Assembly: GCA_021775315.1 (NCBI GenBank)
Contig: JAJFIC010000064.1
Location: forward strand, 186,001 to 250,000
From: Paracoccaceae bacterium
Lineage (GTDB): Bacteria > Pseudomonadota > Alphaproteobacteria > Rhodobacterales > Rhodobacteraceae
Length of the DNA: 64,000 nt
Direction: 5' to 3'
Numbering within the stretch: the first letter of the stretch is position 1; each line of letters begins with the position of its first letter. This document shows, one piece after another, positions 32,737 to 40,972 of the stretch. The notes beneath the pieces are model-generated. The model did no database searches. It was not told the DNA's origin and saw only the letters and a list, made by a program, of their open reading frames with translations. A program made the position numbers and the translations under genes.

Positions 32737-34032
32737 TCAGCGCGACTGACTCGCCTCTAACGTGTCTTCAAATGTCCGCAATCCGGGCACCGGCGCGCTG
32801 ACCAGAACCGCCATGTTGCCCGGCTTGTGTTCGTTCTTGCGCATCTTGACATGGGCATCGGGAATTTCGCTCCACGGGAAAACCTCGGACATGCAAGGAT
32901 CAAGCCGACGTTCCAGCATCAACTGATTAGCCGAGGCGGCTTGTTTCAGGTTGGCAAAATGGCTGCCCTGAACCCGCTTTTGGTGCATCCAGAGATAGCG
33001 CACATCAAAGGTCAGGTTGTACCCCGTCGTTCCGGCGCAGATCACGACCATACCGCCGCGCTTGACCACGAAAACCGAAACCGGAAAGGTCGACTCGCCG
33101 GGATGTTCAAACACCATGTCGACATTGTTGCCTTTGCCGGTGATGTCCCAGATGGCTTTGCCGAACTTACGCGTCTCTTTGAACCAGTCGGCATATTCCG
33201 GCGTGTTCACCGTGGGCATCTGCCCCCAGCAATTGAAATCCTTGCGGTTAATCACGCCTTTGGCGCCCAGTGACAGCACAAAATCGCGTTTGCTTTCGTC
33301 GGAAATCACGCCGATTGCGTTGGCACCGGCCGTATTGATCAACTGAATGGCAAACGAGCCCAGCCCGCCGGACGCGCCCCAGACCAATACGTTCTGGCCG
33401 GGTTTCAGCGTGTGCGGACGGTGACCGAACAACATGCGATAAGCGGTGGCGAGGGTCAGTGTGTAACAAGCGCTTTCTTCCCATGTCAAATGGCGTGGGC
33501 GGTGCATCAACTGCTGGGCCTGAACGCGGGTAAACTGGGCGAATGACCCGTCTGGCGTTTCATAGCCCCAGATGCGCTGGCTGTCGGAAAACATCGGGTC
33601 GCCGCCGTTGCATTCTTCGTCGTCGCCATCGTCCTGATTGCAATGCACCACGACCTCTTGGCCGACTTTCCAGCGTTTGACCTTGTCACCGACGGCCCAG
33701 ATGATGCCTGCCGCGTCAGACCCGGCAACGTGATAATCCGCCTTGTGTACGTCAAAAGGCGAGATCGGAATACCAAGCCCGGCCCAGACGCCGTTGTAAT
33801 TGACACCTGCAGCCATGACAAAGATCAGAACCTCGTGACTGTCGAGCGTTGGCGTGTCCACGACCTCGATCTGGAACGATTTGTCGGGTTCGCCGTGCCG
33901 GTCGCGCCGGATCGCCCAAGCATACATTTGCTTTGGCACATGGCCGAGGGGCGGGATCTCTCCGACTTCATAAAGATCTTTTTCCAACGCCTCATAGGGC
34001 GCAATTTCGGTCATGTCGTCCAGCGGTGCCAT
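32737..34032 (-). CDS. ccrA: Crotonyl-CoA carboxylase/reductase
   Basis: 431 residues, medium-chain dehydrogenase fold. The family-specific N terminus LYEVGEIPPLGHVPKQMYAWAIRRDRHGEP, the catalytic-domain stretch VAGSDAAGIIWAVGDKVKRWKVGQEVVVHC, the NADPH motif VLVWGASGGLGSFAIQL and MVFEHPGESTFPVSVFVVKRGG are all typical of Ccr. It reductively carboxylates crotonyl-CoA to (2S)-ethylmalonyl-CoA with NADPH and CO2, the key step of the ethylmalonyl-CoA pathway for acetyl-CoA assimilation. ATG 34032 has GGAG six bases upstream. Two CTGC-N3-GCAG boxes lie 21-46 bases before the start, and a good terminator follows. ecm, for a later step, is 2.3 kb away on the other strand. Confidence 0.96.
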   Translation of the reverse strand: MAPLDDMTEIAPYEALEKDLYEVGEIPPLGHVPKQMYAWAIRRDRHGEPDKSFQIEVVDTPTLDSHEVLIFVMAAGVNYNGVWAGLGIPISPFDVHKADYHVAGSDAAGIIWAVGDKVKRWKVGQEVVVHCNQDDGDDEECNGGDPMFSDSQRIWGYETPDGSFAQFTRVQAQQLMHRPRHLTWEESACYTLTLATAYRMLFGHRPHTLKPGQNVLVWGASGGLGSFAIQLINTAGANAIGVISDESKRDFVLSLGAKGVINRKDFNCWGQMPTVNTPEYADWFKETRKFGKAIWDITGKGNNVDMVFEHPGESTFPVSVFVVKRGGMVVICAGTTGYNLTFDVRYLWMHQKRVQGSHFANLKQAASANQLMLERRLDPCMSEVFPWSEIPDAHVKMRKNEHKPGNMAVLVSAPVPGLRTFEDTLEASQSR

Positions 34033-34052
34033 TTCGTTCTCCGTACCTGTTG

Positions 34053-34078
34053 CTGCGCCGCAGCATGCTGCAATGCAG
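34053..34078 (-). promoter_or_regulatory. Two TGC-rich CTGC-N3-GCAG boxes upstream of ccrA (PhaR-like sites)
   Basis: CTGCGCCGCAG (34053-34063) and CTGCAATGCAG (34068-34078) are both exact CTGC-N3-GCAG palindromes, joined by a perfect 12-base palindrome GCAGCATGCTGC (34060-34071). PhaR, the polyhydroxyalkanoate regulator of Paracoccus and Rhodobacter, is known to bind TGC-rich sequences of this type. The boxes lie 21-46 bases upstream of the ccrA ATG. Binding here is inferred; a local ccr regulator is possible too. Confidence 0.6.
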
Positions 34079-34202
34079 AATCGTCGTCAAGACTTGATTG
34101 AGCGCTGTCTGCCACTATTCCAAATCAAGGACAAGAGCAACAACACGCCAAAGTTTGCCACTGTGGTGAAATAATCAGCCCCATACGACCCAAGTAGAGA
34201 AA

Positions 34203-35609
34203 CTATATTGCGCCGCCGATTTCCGGTACAAACCGCAGATGGGCGATGGAATTGGCGTAATACTCGACCAGACCGCGATCTTTCGGGTTTATGGCGAACT
34301 GGCCATCATCCTCGACCACCATGCGCCGCAAGGTCAAAATCCGCAGGCCTGCCTCGACCGCGTAATCGGCGTTTCTGTGGGGCAAATGCACATAAGCACC
34401 ACTGTTTCGCAGATCCGACATCAGGTCGTGACACCGCGCCTTGATGGCGAGCATCGACAAAGGCTCAGTCGCTTCCATCAGGATCGTCGCAACCAGCGGC
34501 AATGGCAGAACCGGAATAACCCGCCCCACTTTGCGCATCAGGTGGACGCCCAATGCCTCGGTCAGTTCCGCCGGGGCGTCAAAGTGTTTCTTGTCAAGAA
34601 AGTCGCGCAACGACACTGGCCGGCCAAAACTGACGCAGGCATAGCCAAAGCGATAAAACCGCCGTGTCATCCGCAACCAGAGCTGGCGGCGGATAAAGCC
34701 CAGAAAAGTCATCAGATGAAATTCAAAATGCCGCTCGCCGTCGGGATCAACATTGGTCAGAACCCGGTCTTCCAGCACCCGATCGTAGTTCAGACCAACC
34801 GGGATGAACACAACGTCGCGCGGGCTTTTGTCAGGGTCAAAACCATCCAAGATATAGGACAGCAGGCCCAATTTAGCCTCGCGCGGTTTGCCGTCCAGAC
34901 TGAGACCTCCTTCGGGGAAGATCGCCTGACTGACGCCCCCCTCGGTCGCCATTTGCACATAGCGCGCCAACACCCGCCGATACAGCAGATCGCGCGACTT
35001 TCGCCGGATAAAATAGGCACCAAGCGAGCGGATCAGTTGCTGCAACGGCCAAACCCGCGCCCATTCCCCGACGGCGTAAGACAGCGCTGAACGCTCTGCC
35101 GCCAAATAGGTCACAAGGATGTAGTCCATGTTTGAGCGATGGTTCATTACAAAGACCACGGTCGCCTCTGGATCGACCTCTTTCAGGGATTTTTCATCAA
35201 TGAAGCCAACGCGCACACGATAAAGCGCCTGCGAAATGAACCGCGACACCCGAATTGCAAAGCCGAAATAGGTGAAAGCTGAAAACGACGGCACGATCTC
35301 GCGCGCATAGACCCCGGCCTTTTCGGCGGCCACGGCATAGGGGATACCTTCGATATTTGCGTGGTCGGTGACGGCCTCCATAACCCTTGGATCGTGCAAC
35401 AGCCGGTCAATCATCACCTTGCGCCGCGTCAGCTTGAACGGCTGGATGCGCAATTGCAGATGGTCATTCAGACGTTCAATCGCCTTATTGAAGCGCCGCC
35501 GCAAATACCAGCGAACCGAAGGCATCAACAGGCGGTCAAGAAAGGCAATGGCCGCGAAGGCCACAAGTAAAAAGGCAAGCCAAAAGGGAATCTGAACCAT
35601 TTCAAACAT
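34203..35609 (-). CDS. PlsB-like glycerol-3-phosphate / lysophosphatidate acyltransferase
   Basis: 468 residues. One membrane helix near the N terminus (IPFWLAFLLVAFAAIAFLDRLL) precedes a large domain with the acyltransferase blocks: NHRSNMDYI (H-x4-D, block I), GAYFIRRKS (block II), and FPEGGLSLDGKPREAK (block III), followed by VVFIPVGLNYDRV (block IV). This is the PlsB order and the spacing of membrane-bound GPATs, but it is much shorter than Escherichia coli PlsB (807 residues). It likely acylates glycerol 3-phosphate or a lysophospholipid at the inner membrane. It is upstream of ccrA on the same strand across a 170-base gap containing the ccrA control boxes, so probably a separate unit. 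Confidence 0.83.
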   Translation of the reverse strand: MFEMVQIPFWLAFLLVAFAAIAFLDRLLMPSVRWYLRRRFNKAIERLNDHLQLRIQPFKLTRRKVMIDRLLHDPRVMEAVTDHANIEGIPYAVAAEKAGVYAREIVPSFSAFTYFGFAIRVSRFISQALYRVRVGFIDEKSLKEVDPEATVVFVMNHRSNMDYILVTYLAAERSALSYAVGEWARVWPLQQLIRSLGAYFIRRKSRDLLYRRVLARYVQMATEGGVSQAIFPEGGLSLDGKPREAKLGLLSYILDGFDPDKSPRDVVFIPVGLNYDRVLEDRVLTNVDPDGERHFEFHLMTFLGFIRRQLWLRMTRRFYRFGYACVSFGRPVSLRDFLDKKHFDAPAELTEALGVHLMRKVGRVIPVLPLPLVATILMEATEPLSMLAIKARCHDLMSDLRNSGAYVHLPHRNADYAVEAGLRILTLRRMVVEDDGQFAINPKDRGLVEYYANSIAHLRFVPEIGGAI

Positions 35610-35819
35610 TGGCTAAGGTTACAGCAAACCCCGCCGGGGTCCAGTATTCTATCGACGGAAGTTCAGAGCATTTTGTCGGGGCAACGTCGCTATGCCACAG
35701 TGGACAAGAACGCTGGATTCTGAGACCATGATCGCATTAACAACAACCAATTGCCCCGCAGACTTTGGCTGCGAAATACACGCAGCAATCGCCATAGGGG
35801 CGTAGTTAACGAGGTTCCT

Positions 35820-36155
35820 ATGTCTTTTCACCAAAACGCCCTGGCCGCGCTGGCCGCATGCATGATGCTTGGCGCATCCATTGGTACGGCTGACGCCGCT
35901 GATCGCAAAGTTACGATTAAGAACGATACATCATCGGACTTTTCACGCCTTTACGTGCGCGCTAAGGGTACGAAATCCTGGGGCAAGAACCTTTTCGGTT
36001 CCACCCGTTTGTCGCCACAGGATTCGATTGTCATCGAACTGAAAGATGGGTCATCACAATGCATCTTTGATTTCAAGGCTGACTATTATGATGGCGAATC
36101 GCAGTTCAAGATGAAGTGGGATGCCTGCAAAAGGCCGACGCTTACCCTGAATTGA
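35820..36155 (+). CDS. Small secreted protein of unknown function
   Basis: 111 residues. Residues 1-26 (MSFHQNALAALAACMMLGAS...TADA) form a signal peptide, leaving a mature protein of about 85 residues rich in beta structure: VTIKNDTSSDFSRLYVRAKGTKSWGKNLF, LSPQDSIVIEL, then C-IFDFKADYYDG and WDACKRPTLTL. Two cysteines (in SSQCIF and WDAC) could make a disulfide. The pattern, with W-x2-N/D-L-F/L, a C-x-F/Y-D motif and a late cysteine, matches a loose family of small periplasmic proteins in alphaproteobacteria whose function I do not know. The ATG at 35820 has GAGG five bases upstream; a start at 35751 has no ribosome site or signal peptide. Its stop lies in a direct repeat. Confidence 0.7.
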   Translation: MSFHQNALAALAACMMLGASIGTADAADRKVTIKNDTSSDFSRLYVRAKGTKSWGKNLFGSTRLSPQDSIVIELKDGSSQCIFDFKADYYDGESQFKMKWDACKRPTLTLN

Positions 36156-36191
36156 CGGGCCTGATCTGACACAACCTGAATTGACGGGCCT
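36146..36191. repeat. Direct repeat of 17 bases, period 29, at the end of the small secreted protein gene
   Basis: CCTGAATTGACGGGCCT occurs at 36146-36162 and again at 36175-36191. The first copy includes the last codons and TGA stop of the secreted protein gene; the second is in the gap before ecm. It looks like a local tandem duplication of one 29-base unit plus part of the next. Confidence 0.8.
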
Positions 36192-36234
36192 TGCCCCAAT
36201 GTCCTGCCGTCGCAAACTCGGCTTGCGCTTTATG

Positions 36235-36245
36235 CTGCGCTGCGG
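36235..36245 (+). promoter_or_regulatory. Near-match to the CTGC-N3-GCAG box upstream of ecm
   Basis: CTGCGCTGCGG differs from CTGC-N3-GCAG at one base. It is 90 bases upstream of the ecm ATG. Alone it would be weak; it gains weight from the two exact boxes before ccrA, the partner gene. Confidence 0.4.
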
Positions 36246-36334
36246 CAAAATGTGGCGCGACATGAAATTGCGAGATTCGGTTGAACCGTGTAATTTTGTT
36301 GCTCAACTGAACGGAATTCACGCAAGGCCACACG

Positions 36335-38299
36335 ATGACCACACCCAAACCCCGCCCCTGGCTGTTTCGCACCTATGCCGGCCATTCCACCGCCAAAGAT
36401 TCCAACGCGCTATATCGTGGCAACCTTGCCAAAGGGCAAACCGGGCTTTCCGTGGCGTTCGATCTGCCAACCCAAACCGGGTATGATTCAGATCACGTTC
36501 TGGCACGTGGCGAGGTCGGCAAGGTCGGTGTTCCGGTGACCCATCTGGGCGACATGCGCGCATTATTTGCCGATATTCCGCTGGAACAAATGAACACGTC
36601 AATGACCATTAACGCGACCGCCCCTTGGTTGCTGGCGCTTTATATCGCCGTGGCCGAAGAACAAGGTGCTGACGTGACCAAGCTGCAAGGCACGGTGCAA
36701 AACGACATCATCAAGGAATACCTGAGCCGGGGCACTTATGTTTGCCCGCCAAAGCCCAGCCTGCGCCTGATAACCGATGTGGCGGCCTATTGTTACGCCA
36801 ACGTGCCAAAATGGAACCCGATGAATGTCTGTTCCTATCATCTGCAAGAGGCAGGCGCGACACCGGAACAGGAACTCGCCTTTGCGTTGGCCACGGCCAC
36901 GGCGGTGCTGGATGACGTCAAGAACAAGGTCAGCCCCGAGGATTTCCCAAACGTCGTTGGCAGGATTTCATTCTTTGTTAACGCGGGCATCCGGTTCGTC
37001 ACCGAAATGTGCAAGATGCGCGCTTTTGTCGATCTGTGGGACGAGATTTGCGAACACCGCTACGGTGTGACCGACGCCAAAATGCGCCGCTTTCGCTATG
37101 GCGTTCAGGTTAATTCATTGGGGCTGACCGAACAGCAGCCGGAAAACAACGTCTATCGTATCTTGCTTGAAATGCTGGCAGTCACCCTCAGCAAAAACGC
37201 CCGCGCCCGCGCCGTGCAACTGCCCGCCTGGAACGAGGCTTTGGGCCTGCCCCGTCCGTGGGATCAGCAATGGTCGCTCAGGATGCAGCAAATTCTGGCG
37301 TTCGAGACGGATTTGCTGGAATATGACGACCTGTTTGACGGCAATCCGGCGGTTGATCGCAAGGTTGAGGCCCTGAAAACCGGGGCCCGCGAAGAACTGG
37401 CGCAAATTGACAGCATGGGCGGCGCGGTGGCCGCAATTGAATATATGAAAGGCCGGTTGGTCGACAGCAACGCCACGCGGCTTGGTCGGGTGGAATCCGG
37501 TGAAACCACGGTTATCGGCGTCAATCGCTTTACCGAAGGTGCCGACAGCCCGCTAACTGGCGGCGATGGCAGCATCATGGTCGTGGACCCGGCCGCCGAG
37601 GCCGACCAGATCGACCGCCTTTTGGCATGGAAACAGGATCGCGACGACGGCGCGGTGAAACGCGCCCTTGCAGACCTGCGCTCAGCCGCTGAAAACGGCA
37701 CAAACATTATGCCGCCTTCTGTGGCCGCCGCCCGCGCGGGTGTCACCACCGGGGAATGGGGCGCTGTGATGCGATCAGTCTTTGGCGAATACCGCGCCCC
37801 GACCGGGGTTTCAAAAGCCATGTCCAACCGCACCGAAGGCCTTGATGATATTCGCCAAGCGGTCGATCAGGCCTCGGCCAAACTCGGCCGTCGCCTGAAA
37901 TTCCTCGTCGGCAAGCCGGGCCTTGACGGCCATTCAAACGGCGCTGAACAAATCGCAGTTCGCGCGCGTGATTGCGGCATGGACATCACCTATGAAGGCA
38001 TCCGCCTGACACCTGAACAAATCGTTAGCACAGCCCTTGAGGACGAGGCCCATATCGTTGGCCTGTCGATCCTGTCGGGCAGCCATATCCCGCTAATCCG
38101 CGAAGTCATGGACCGGATGCGCGACGCCGGGCTTGACCATATTCCGGTCGTTGTTGGCGGCATCATTCCTGAAGACGATGCAAAAACCCTACGCGACTAT
38201 GGCGTGACCAAAGTCTATACGCCGAAGGACTTTGAGCTAAACCGCATCATGATCGACATCGTCGCACTGGTCGACCCCGAAACCTTGGCCGCACAATAA
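36335..38299 (+). CDS. ecm: (2R)-Ethylmalonyl-CoA mutase
   Basis: 654 residues combining both parts of a B12-dependent acyl-CoA mutase in one chain. The TIM-barrel substrate domain has TGLSVAFDLPTQTGYDSDHVLARGEVGKVGV, TSMTINATAPWLLALY and NDIIKEYLSRGTYVCPP. The C-terminal cobalamin domain has the DxHxxG motif in KPGLDGHSNGAEQIAVRA (Asp531, His533, Gly536). Single-chain mutases with these variations, next to ccr, are Ecm, which turns (2R)-ethylmalonyl-CoA into methylsuccinyl-CoA in the ethylmalonyl-CoA pathway. Methylmalonyl-CoA mutase is the alternative, but the linkage to ccrA favours Ecm. It needs adenosylcobalamin. A CTGC-type box lies 90 bases upstream and an extragenic repeat just downstream. 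Confidence 0.92.
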   Translation: MTTPKPRPWLFRTYAGHSTAKDSNALYRGNLAKGQTGLSVAFDLPTQTGYDSDHVLARGEVGKVGVPVTHLGDMRALFADIPLEQMNTSMTINATAPWLLALYIAVAEEQGADVTKLQGTVQNDIIKEYLSRGTYVCPPKPSLRLITDVAAYCYANVPKWNPMNVCSYHLQEAGATPEQELAFALATATAVLDDVKNKVSPEDFPNVVGRISFFVNAGIRFVTEMCKMRAFVDLWDEICEHRYGVTDAKMRRFRYGVQVNSLGLTEQQPENNVYRILLEMLAVTLSKNARARAVQLPAWNEALGLPRPWDQQWSLRMQQILAFETDLLEYDDLFDGNPAVDRKVEALKTGAREELAQIDSMGGAVAAIEYMKGRLVDSNATRLGRVESGETTVIGVNRFTEGADSPLTGGDGSIMVVDPAAEADQIDRLLAWKQDRDDGAVKRALADLRSAAENGTNIMPPSVAAARAGVTTGEWGAVMRSVFGEYRAPTGVSKAMSNRTEGLDDIRQAVDQASAKLGRRLKFLVGKPGLDGHSNGAEQIAVRARDCGMDITYEGIRLTPEQIVSTALEDEAHIVGLSILSGSHIPLIREVMDRMRDAGLDHIPVVVGGIIPEDDAKTLRDYGVTKVYTPKDFELNRIMIDIVALVDPETLAAQ

Positions 38300-38304
38300 G
38301 CCTA

Positions 38305-38343
38305 TCATTGTTCCACAAATACTCATCTTTGGGGCAACGCCCC
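38305..38343 (-). repeat. Dispersed extragenic element, copy 1 (minus orientation)
   Basis: Read on the minus strand it has a small hairpin GGGGC-GTT-GCCCC (38343-38331) followed by GAGTATTTGTGGAACAATGA (38324-38305). The same core, GAGTATTT..GGAACAATGAG, occurs at 48875-48902 and 59717-59737. It lies downstream of ecm but points against it, so it is not simply that gene's terminator. Confidence 0.55.
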
Positions 38344-38371
38344 GCCGACGCGCCGTTCAGGCGTCGTCGGC
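38344..38371 (+). repeat. Hairpin with one bulge between ecm and deoD
   Basis: GCCGACGCGCC (38344-38354) pairs with GGCGTCGTCGGC (38360-38371) around GTTCA, with a single bulged base. No T tract follows on either strand. It may act with the adjoining element in transcription stop or RNA stability after ecm. Confidence 0.45.
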
Positions 38372-38497
38372 CCGGCGCAACTGAAATTGATCGCAGATCA
38401 CATTTCAGGCGTGAGGTGCGGCTTGCCTCAACATTGCTTGCACGCGCGCTGGCGGTAAGGCAAACTCCGACAGCACAGATCATTTGCGGAGCATTCC

Positions 38498-39220
38498 ATG
38501 ACCATCCACATAGGCGCCAATCCCGGCGACATCGCTGAAACCGTCCTGTTACCCGGCGACCCCTACCGCGCGAAATGGGCCGCTGAAACTTTCCTTGAAA
38601 ACCAGGTCTGCATCAATCAGGTGCGCGGTATGCTTGGTTTCACCGGCACATGGCGCGGCAACCGCGTTACCATTCAGGGCTCGGGCATGGGTATGCCCAG
38701 CCTGTCGATCTATGTGAACGAATTGATCCGCGATTATGACGCCAAAACCCTGATCCGTATCGGCTCGGCGGGCGGTATGGCTGAACATGTCGGCATACGC
38801 GACGTGGTGCTGGCGATGACCGCCTCCACCGTGGGCAATCCCAGCCGCAGCATATTCCGTGAATTCAATTATTCCCCCTGTGCTGATTGGGGCCTTTTGT
38901 CTGCCGCCGCCAAAGCCGCCGAGAATAGGGGCGCCAAAACCCATGTGGGCGGAATTTATTCCTCGGATACGTTTTACGACGAACGCCCGGACCTCAATGA
39001 ACAGATGGTCCGCCACGGCATTCTGGCCGTGGAAATGGAGGCGGCCGAGCTTTACACCCTCGCGGCACGACATAATCGCCGGGCATTGGCCGTTCTGACG
39101 GTTTCAGACCATCTGGTCACCGGCGAGGCCCTGCCTGCCAAAGACCGCGAAAGCAGTTTCGGCGACATGGTCGAAATCGCGCTTGAAGCCGCGTTCGCAA
39201 AGGCAGGAGCCACCAAATGA
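38498..39220 (+). CDS. deoD: Purine nucleoside phosphorylase, hexameric DeoD type
   Basis: 240 residues with the DeoD pattern: [28 protein letters not shown] at the start, [24 protein letters not shown] (phosphate site), [13 protein letters not shown] and the ribose/base motif [15 protein letters not shown] with the catalytic aspartate in VSDHLVTGE. It phosphorolyses purine (deoxy)nucleosides including adenosine in the cytosol. This is a different fold class from the PunA-type enzyme at 25.4 kb, so the organism has two complementary phosphorylases. The next gene starts within its stop codon (ATGA). Confidence 0.93.
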   Translation: MTIHIGANPGDIAETVLLPGDPYRAKWAAETFLENQVCINQVRGMLGFTGTWRGNRVTIQGSGMGMPSLSIYVNELIRDYDAKTLIRIGSAGGMAEHVGIRDVVLAMTASTVGNPSRSIFREFNYSPCADWGLLSAAAKAAENRGAKTHVGGIYSSDTFYDERPDLNEQMVRHGILAVEMEAAELYTLAARHNRRALAVLTVSDHLVTGEALPAKDRESSFGDMVEIALEAAFAKAGATK

Positions 39221-40203
39221 AATACCTAAACCTTGGCACAACCGGACCGCGCGTTTCGGCCATTTCGCTTGGCTGCATGTCTTTTGCCGGCTTTTACGGC
39301 GCGACCGACAAAGAAACCAGTTTCGCCTGCCTTGACGGCGCGCGCGCGCATGGCATCGACTTTCTGGACACGGCTGAAATCTACGGCAAGGGCCTGTCGG
39401 AAAGCGTGATCGGCGAATACCAGAAACAAACCGGATACCATTTCAAAATCGCCACCAAAGGTGGCATCGTCATTGGCGGTGCGCGCGGGGAAACCAACAA
39501 TTCCGAACCGTGGTTGCGGCGCGCGTTAGAAGGCTCATTAGAACGGTTGGGCGTCGGCCAGGTTGAGCTTTATTACATCCACCGCCGCGACTGGTCGATC
39601 GAGATCGAGCAGGTTGTTGAAACGCTTGAAACCTTTCGCGAGGAAGGTCTGATCGGTCAATTCGGGTTTTCTGAAATCGCACCGTCATCTTTACGCCGCG
39701 CAGCCAAAGTTGCCCCCGTCGGGGCGGTGCAAAACGAATATTCGCTTTGGACGCGCTACCCCGAATTGGGCTTGATCGAGGCTTGCCGCGAGCTTGGCAC
39801 CACGTTCGTTCCGTTCTCGCCACTCGCGCGGGGTATGTTTGGCGAAGCGGTATTGGACCCCGAAGCGTTCATCGACATTGATTTTCGCAACGGCACACCT
39901 CGGTTTACGGAACCGAATTTTACCCCTAATTCCAATCAGATCGCTAAATTTCGGGCCTTTGCCAACCGACGCGGCTGGACCACTTCGGCGGCGGCTTTGG
40001 CGTGGGTTTTTGATCAGGGCGATCACATGTTGCCCATTCCCGGCACGAGATCAGCCGCACATCTGGCCGAGTGGGCCGGTGCCAGCGAGATTGCATTCAC
40101 TGACGAGGACCGCGCCGAGATTAAGCGTCTGTTACCCGCCGGTTTTGCTCATGGCGACCGCTATTCCGACGCCCAGATTGTCGGGGTCGAGCGGTATTGT
40201 TAA
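39217..40203 (+). CDS. Aldo/keto reductase
   Basis: 328 residues with a TIM-barrel AKR pattern: [22 protein letters not shown], the catalytic aspartate and tyrosine in [21 protein letters not shown], lysine in IATKGG, histidine in LYYIHRRDW, and NADPH-binding residues in [13 protein letters not shown] near the C terminus. It resembles the YakC/AKR13 group, which reduces aldehydes or ketones with NADPH. The gene overlaps deoD by four bases (ATGA), so both are made together; a metabolic connection is not evident. Confidence 0.87.
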   Translation: MKYLNLGTTGPRVSAISLGCMSFAGFYGATDKETSFACLDGARAHGIDFLDTAEIYGKGLSESVIGEYQKQTGYHFKIATKGGIVIGGARGETNNSEPWLRRALEGSLERLGVGQVELYYIHRRDWSIEIEQVVETLETFREEGLIGQFGFSEIAPSSLRRAAKVAPVGAVQNEYSLWTRYPELGLIEACRELGTTFVPFSPLARGMFGEAVLDPEAFIDIDFRNGTPRFTEPNFTPNSNQIAKFRAFANRRGWTTSAAALAWVFDQGDHMLPIPGTRSAAHLAEWAGASEIAFTDEDRAEIKRLLPAGFAHGDRYSDAQIVGVERYC

Positions 40204-40246
40204 ACCTAGTTCCCGGTACCTGTTCCTATTTCCAAGGCTGATTACG

Positions 40247-40972
40247 ATGCGAAAACTATTTTGCCTTATGGTGTTGTCGCTGGCATCGCAACCAGCCTTT
40301 GGGCAAACCGCAACCCAGCCTTTGATCTATGAAATAACCGCCAACGGATTTCACTATGGCGCGTTTTCTGTCACCTATGTCGAACAGGAAACCACCTATG
40401 ATATGACTGCGACTGCTGATGCGCAGGGGCTTTTTGGTTTCATGCTCAGGGCGCATTACACGGGCACCGCCTCGGGGGTATTGCAAAACAGCGCAACGCG
40501 GCAATCCGAAGTGTTTGAAGCCACCTCAAAGCGGATTTTCAAAAGCCGCACATCGCGGGTGACGTTTTCCCAAGGCGTTCCCAAAAGCGTCAAGATATCA
40601 CCAAAAAAACACCGCACGGAAATGTCTGACCCGGCGAAAATCACCCATCCTGTGATGGACCCGCTTAGTTATCTGGCCGGGATGGTTATCAATCGCGGTG
40701 ACGCTTGCCCGGCGGTGGGCGATCTCTACGACGGGCGGCGCGTCACCCGGATCAGCTTTGTTCCAAGGCCGGACACCAAAGCTGATCTGATTTGCGACGG
40801 GACTTATGACATTGTCGCCGGGCCCGATCATTCGCTTAGGAAAGGGTATCGCCGCTTTGGCGTTGTGCTGGTTTATGCGCGCGCTGTGGGCGGTGAACTG
40901 ACGCTGAGAAAGGCCGATTTCATATCGGGCCGCAATTTGATTGAACTGGCCTTGCAGGAGGACGCCAAGTGA
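40247..40972 (+). CDS. DUF3108-like exported protein
   Basis: 241 residues with a signal peptide (MRKLFCLMVLSLASQPAFG-QTA) and a periplasmic beta-rich body. LIYEITANGFHYGAFSVTYVEQETTYDMTATADAQGLFGFML, MDPLSYLAGMVI and the end, GYRRFGVVLVYARAVGGELTLRKADFISGRNLIELAL, follow the DUF3108 pattern, in which the N-terminal strand pair and the D-P-L/V-S segment are typical. The function of this family is unknown. The ATG at 40247 follows AAGG at about ten bases; upstream in-frame sequence to 39794 lies inside the aldo/keto reductase. It is coupled to the next gene by a GTGA overlap. Confidence 0.75.
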   Translation: MRKLFCLMVLSLASQPAFGQTATQPLIYEITANGFHYGAFSVTYVEQETTYDMTATADAQGLFGFMLRAHYTGTASGVLQNSATRQSEVFEATSKRIFKSRTSRVTFSQGVPKSVKISPKKHRTEMSDPAKITHPVMDPLSYLAGMVINRGDACPAVGDLYDGRRVTRISFVPRPDTKADLICDGTYDIVAGPDHSLRKGYRRFGVVLVYARAVGGELTLRKADFISGRNLIELALQEDAK

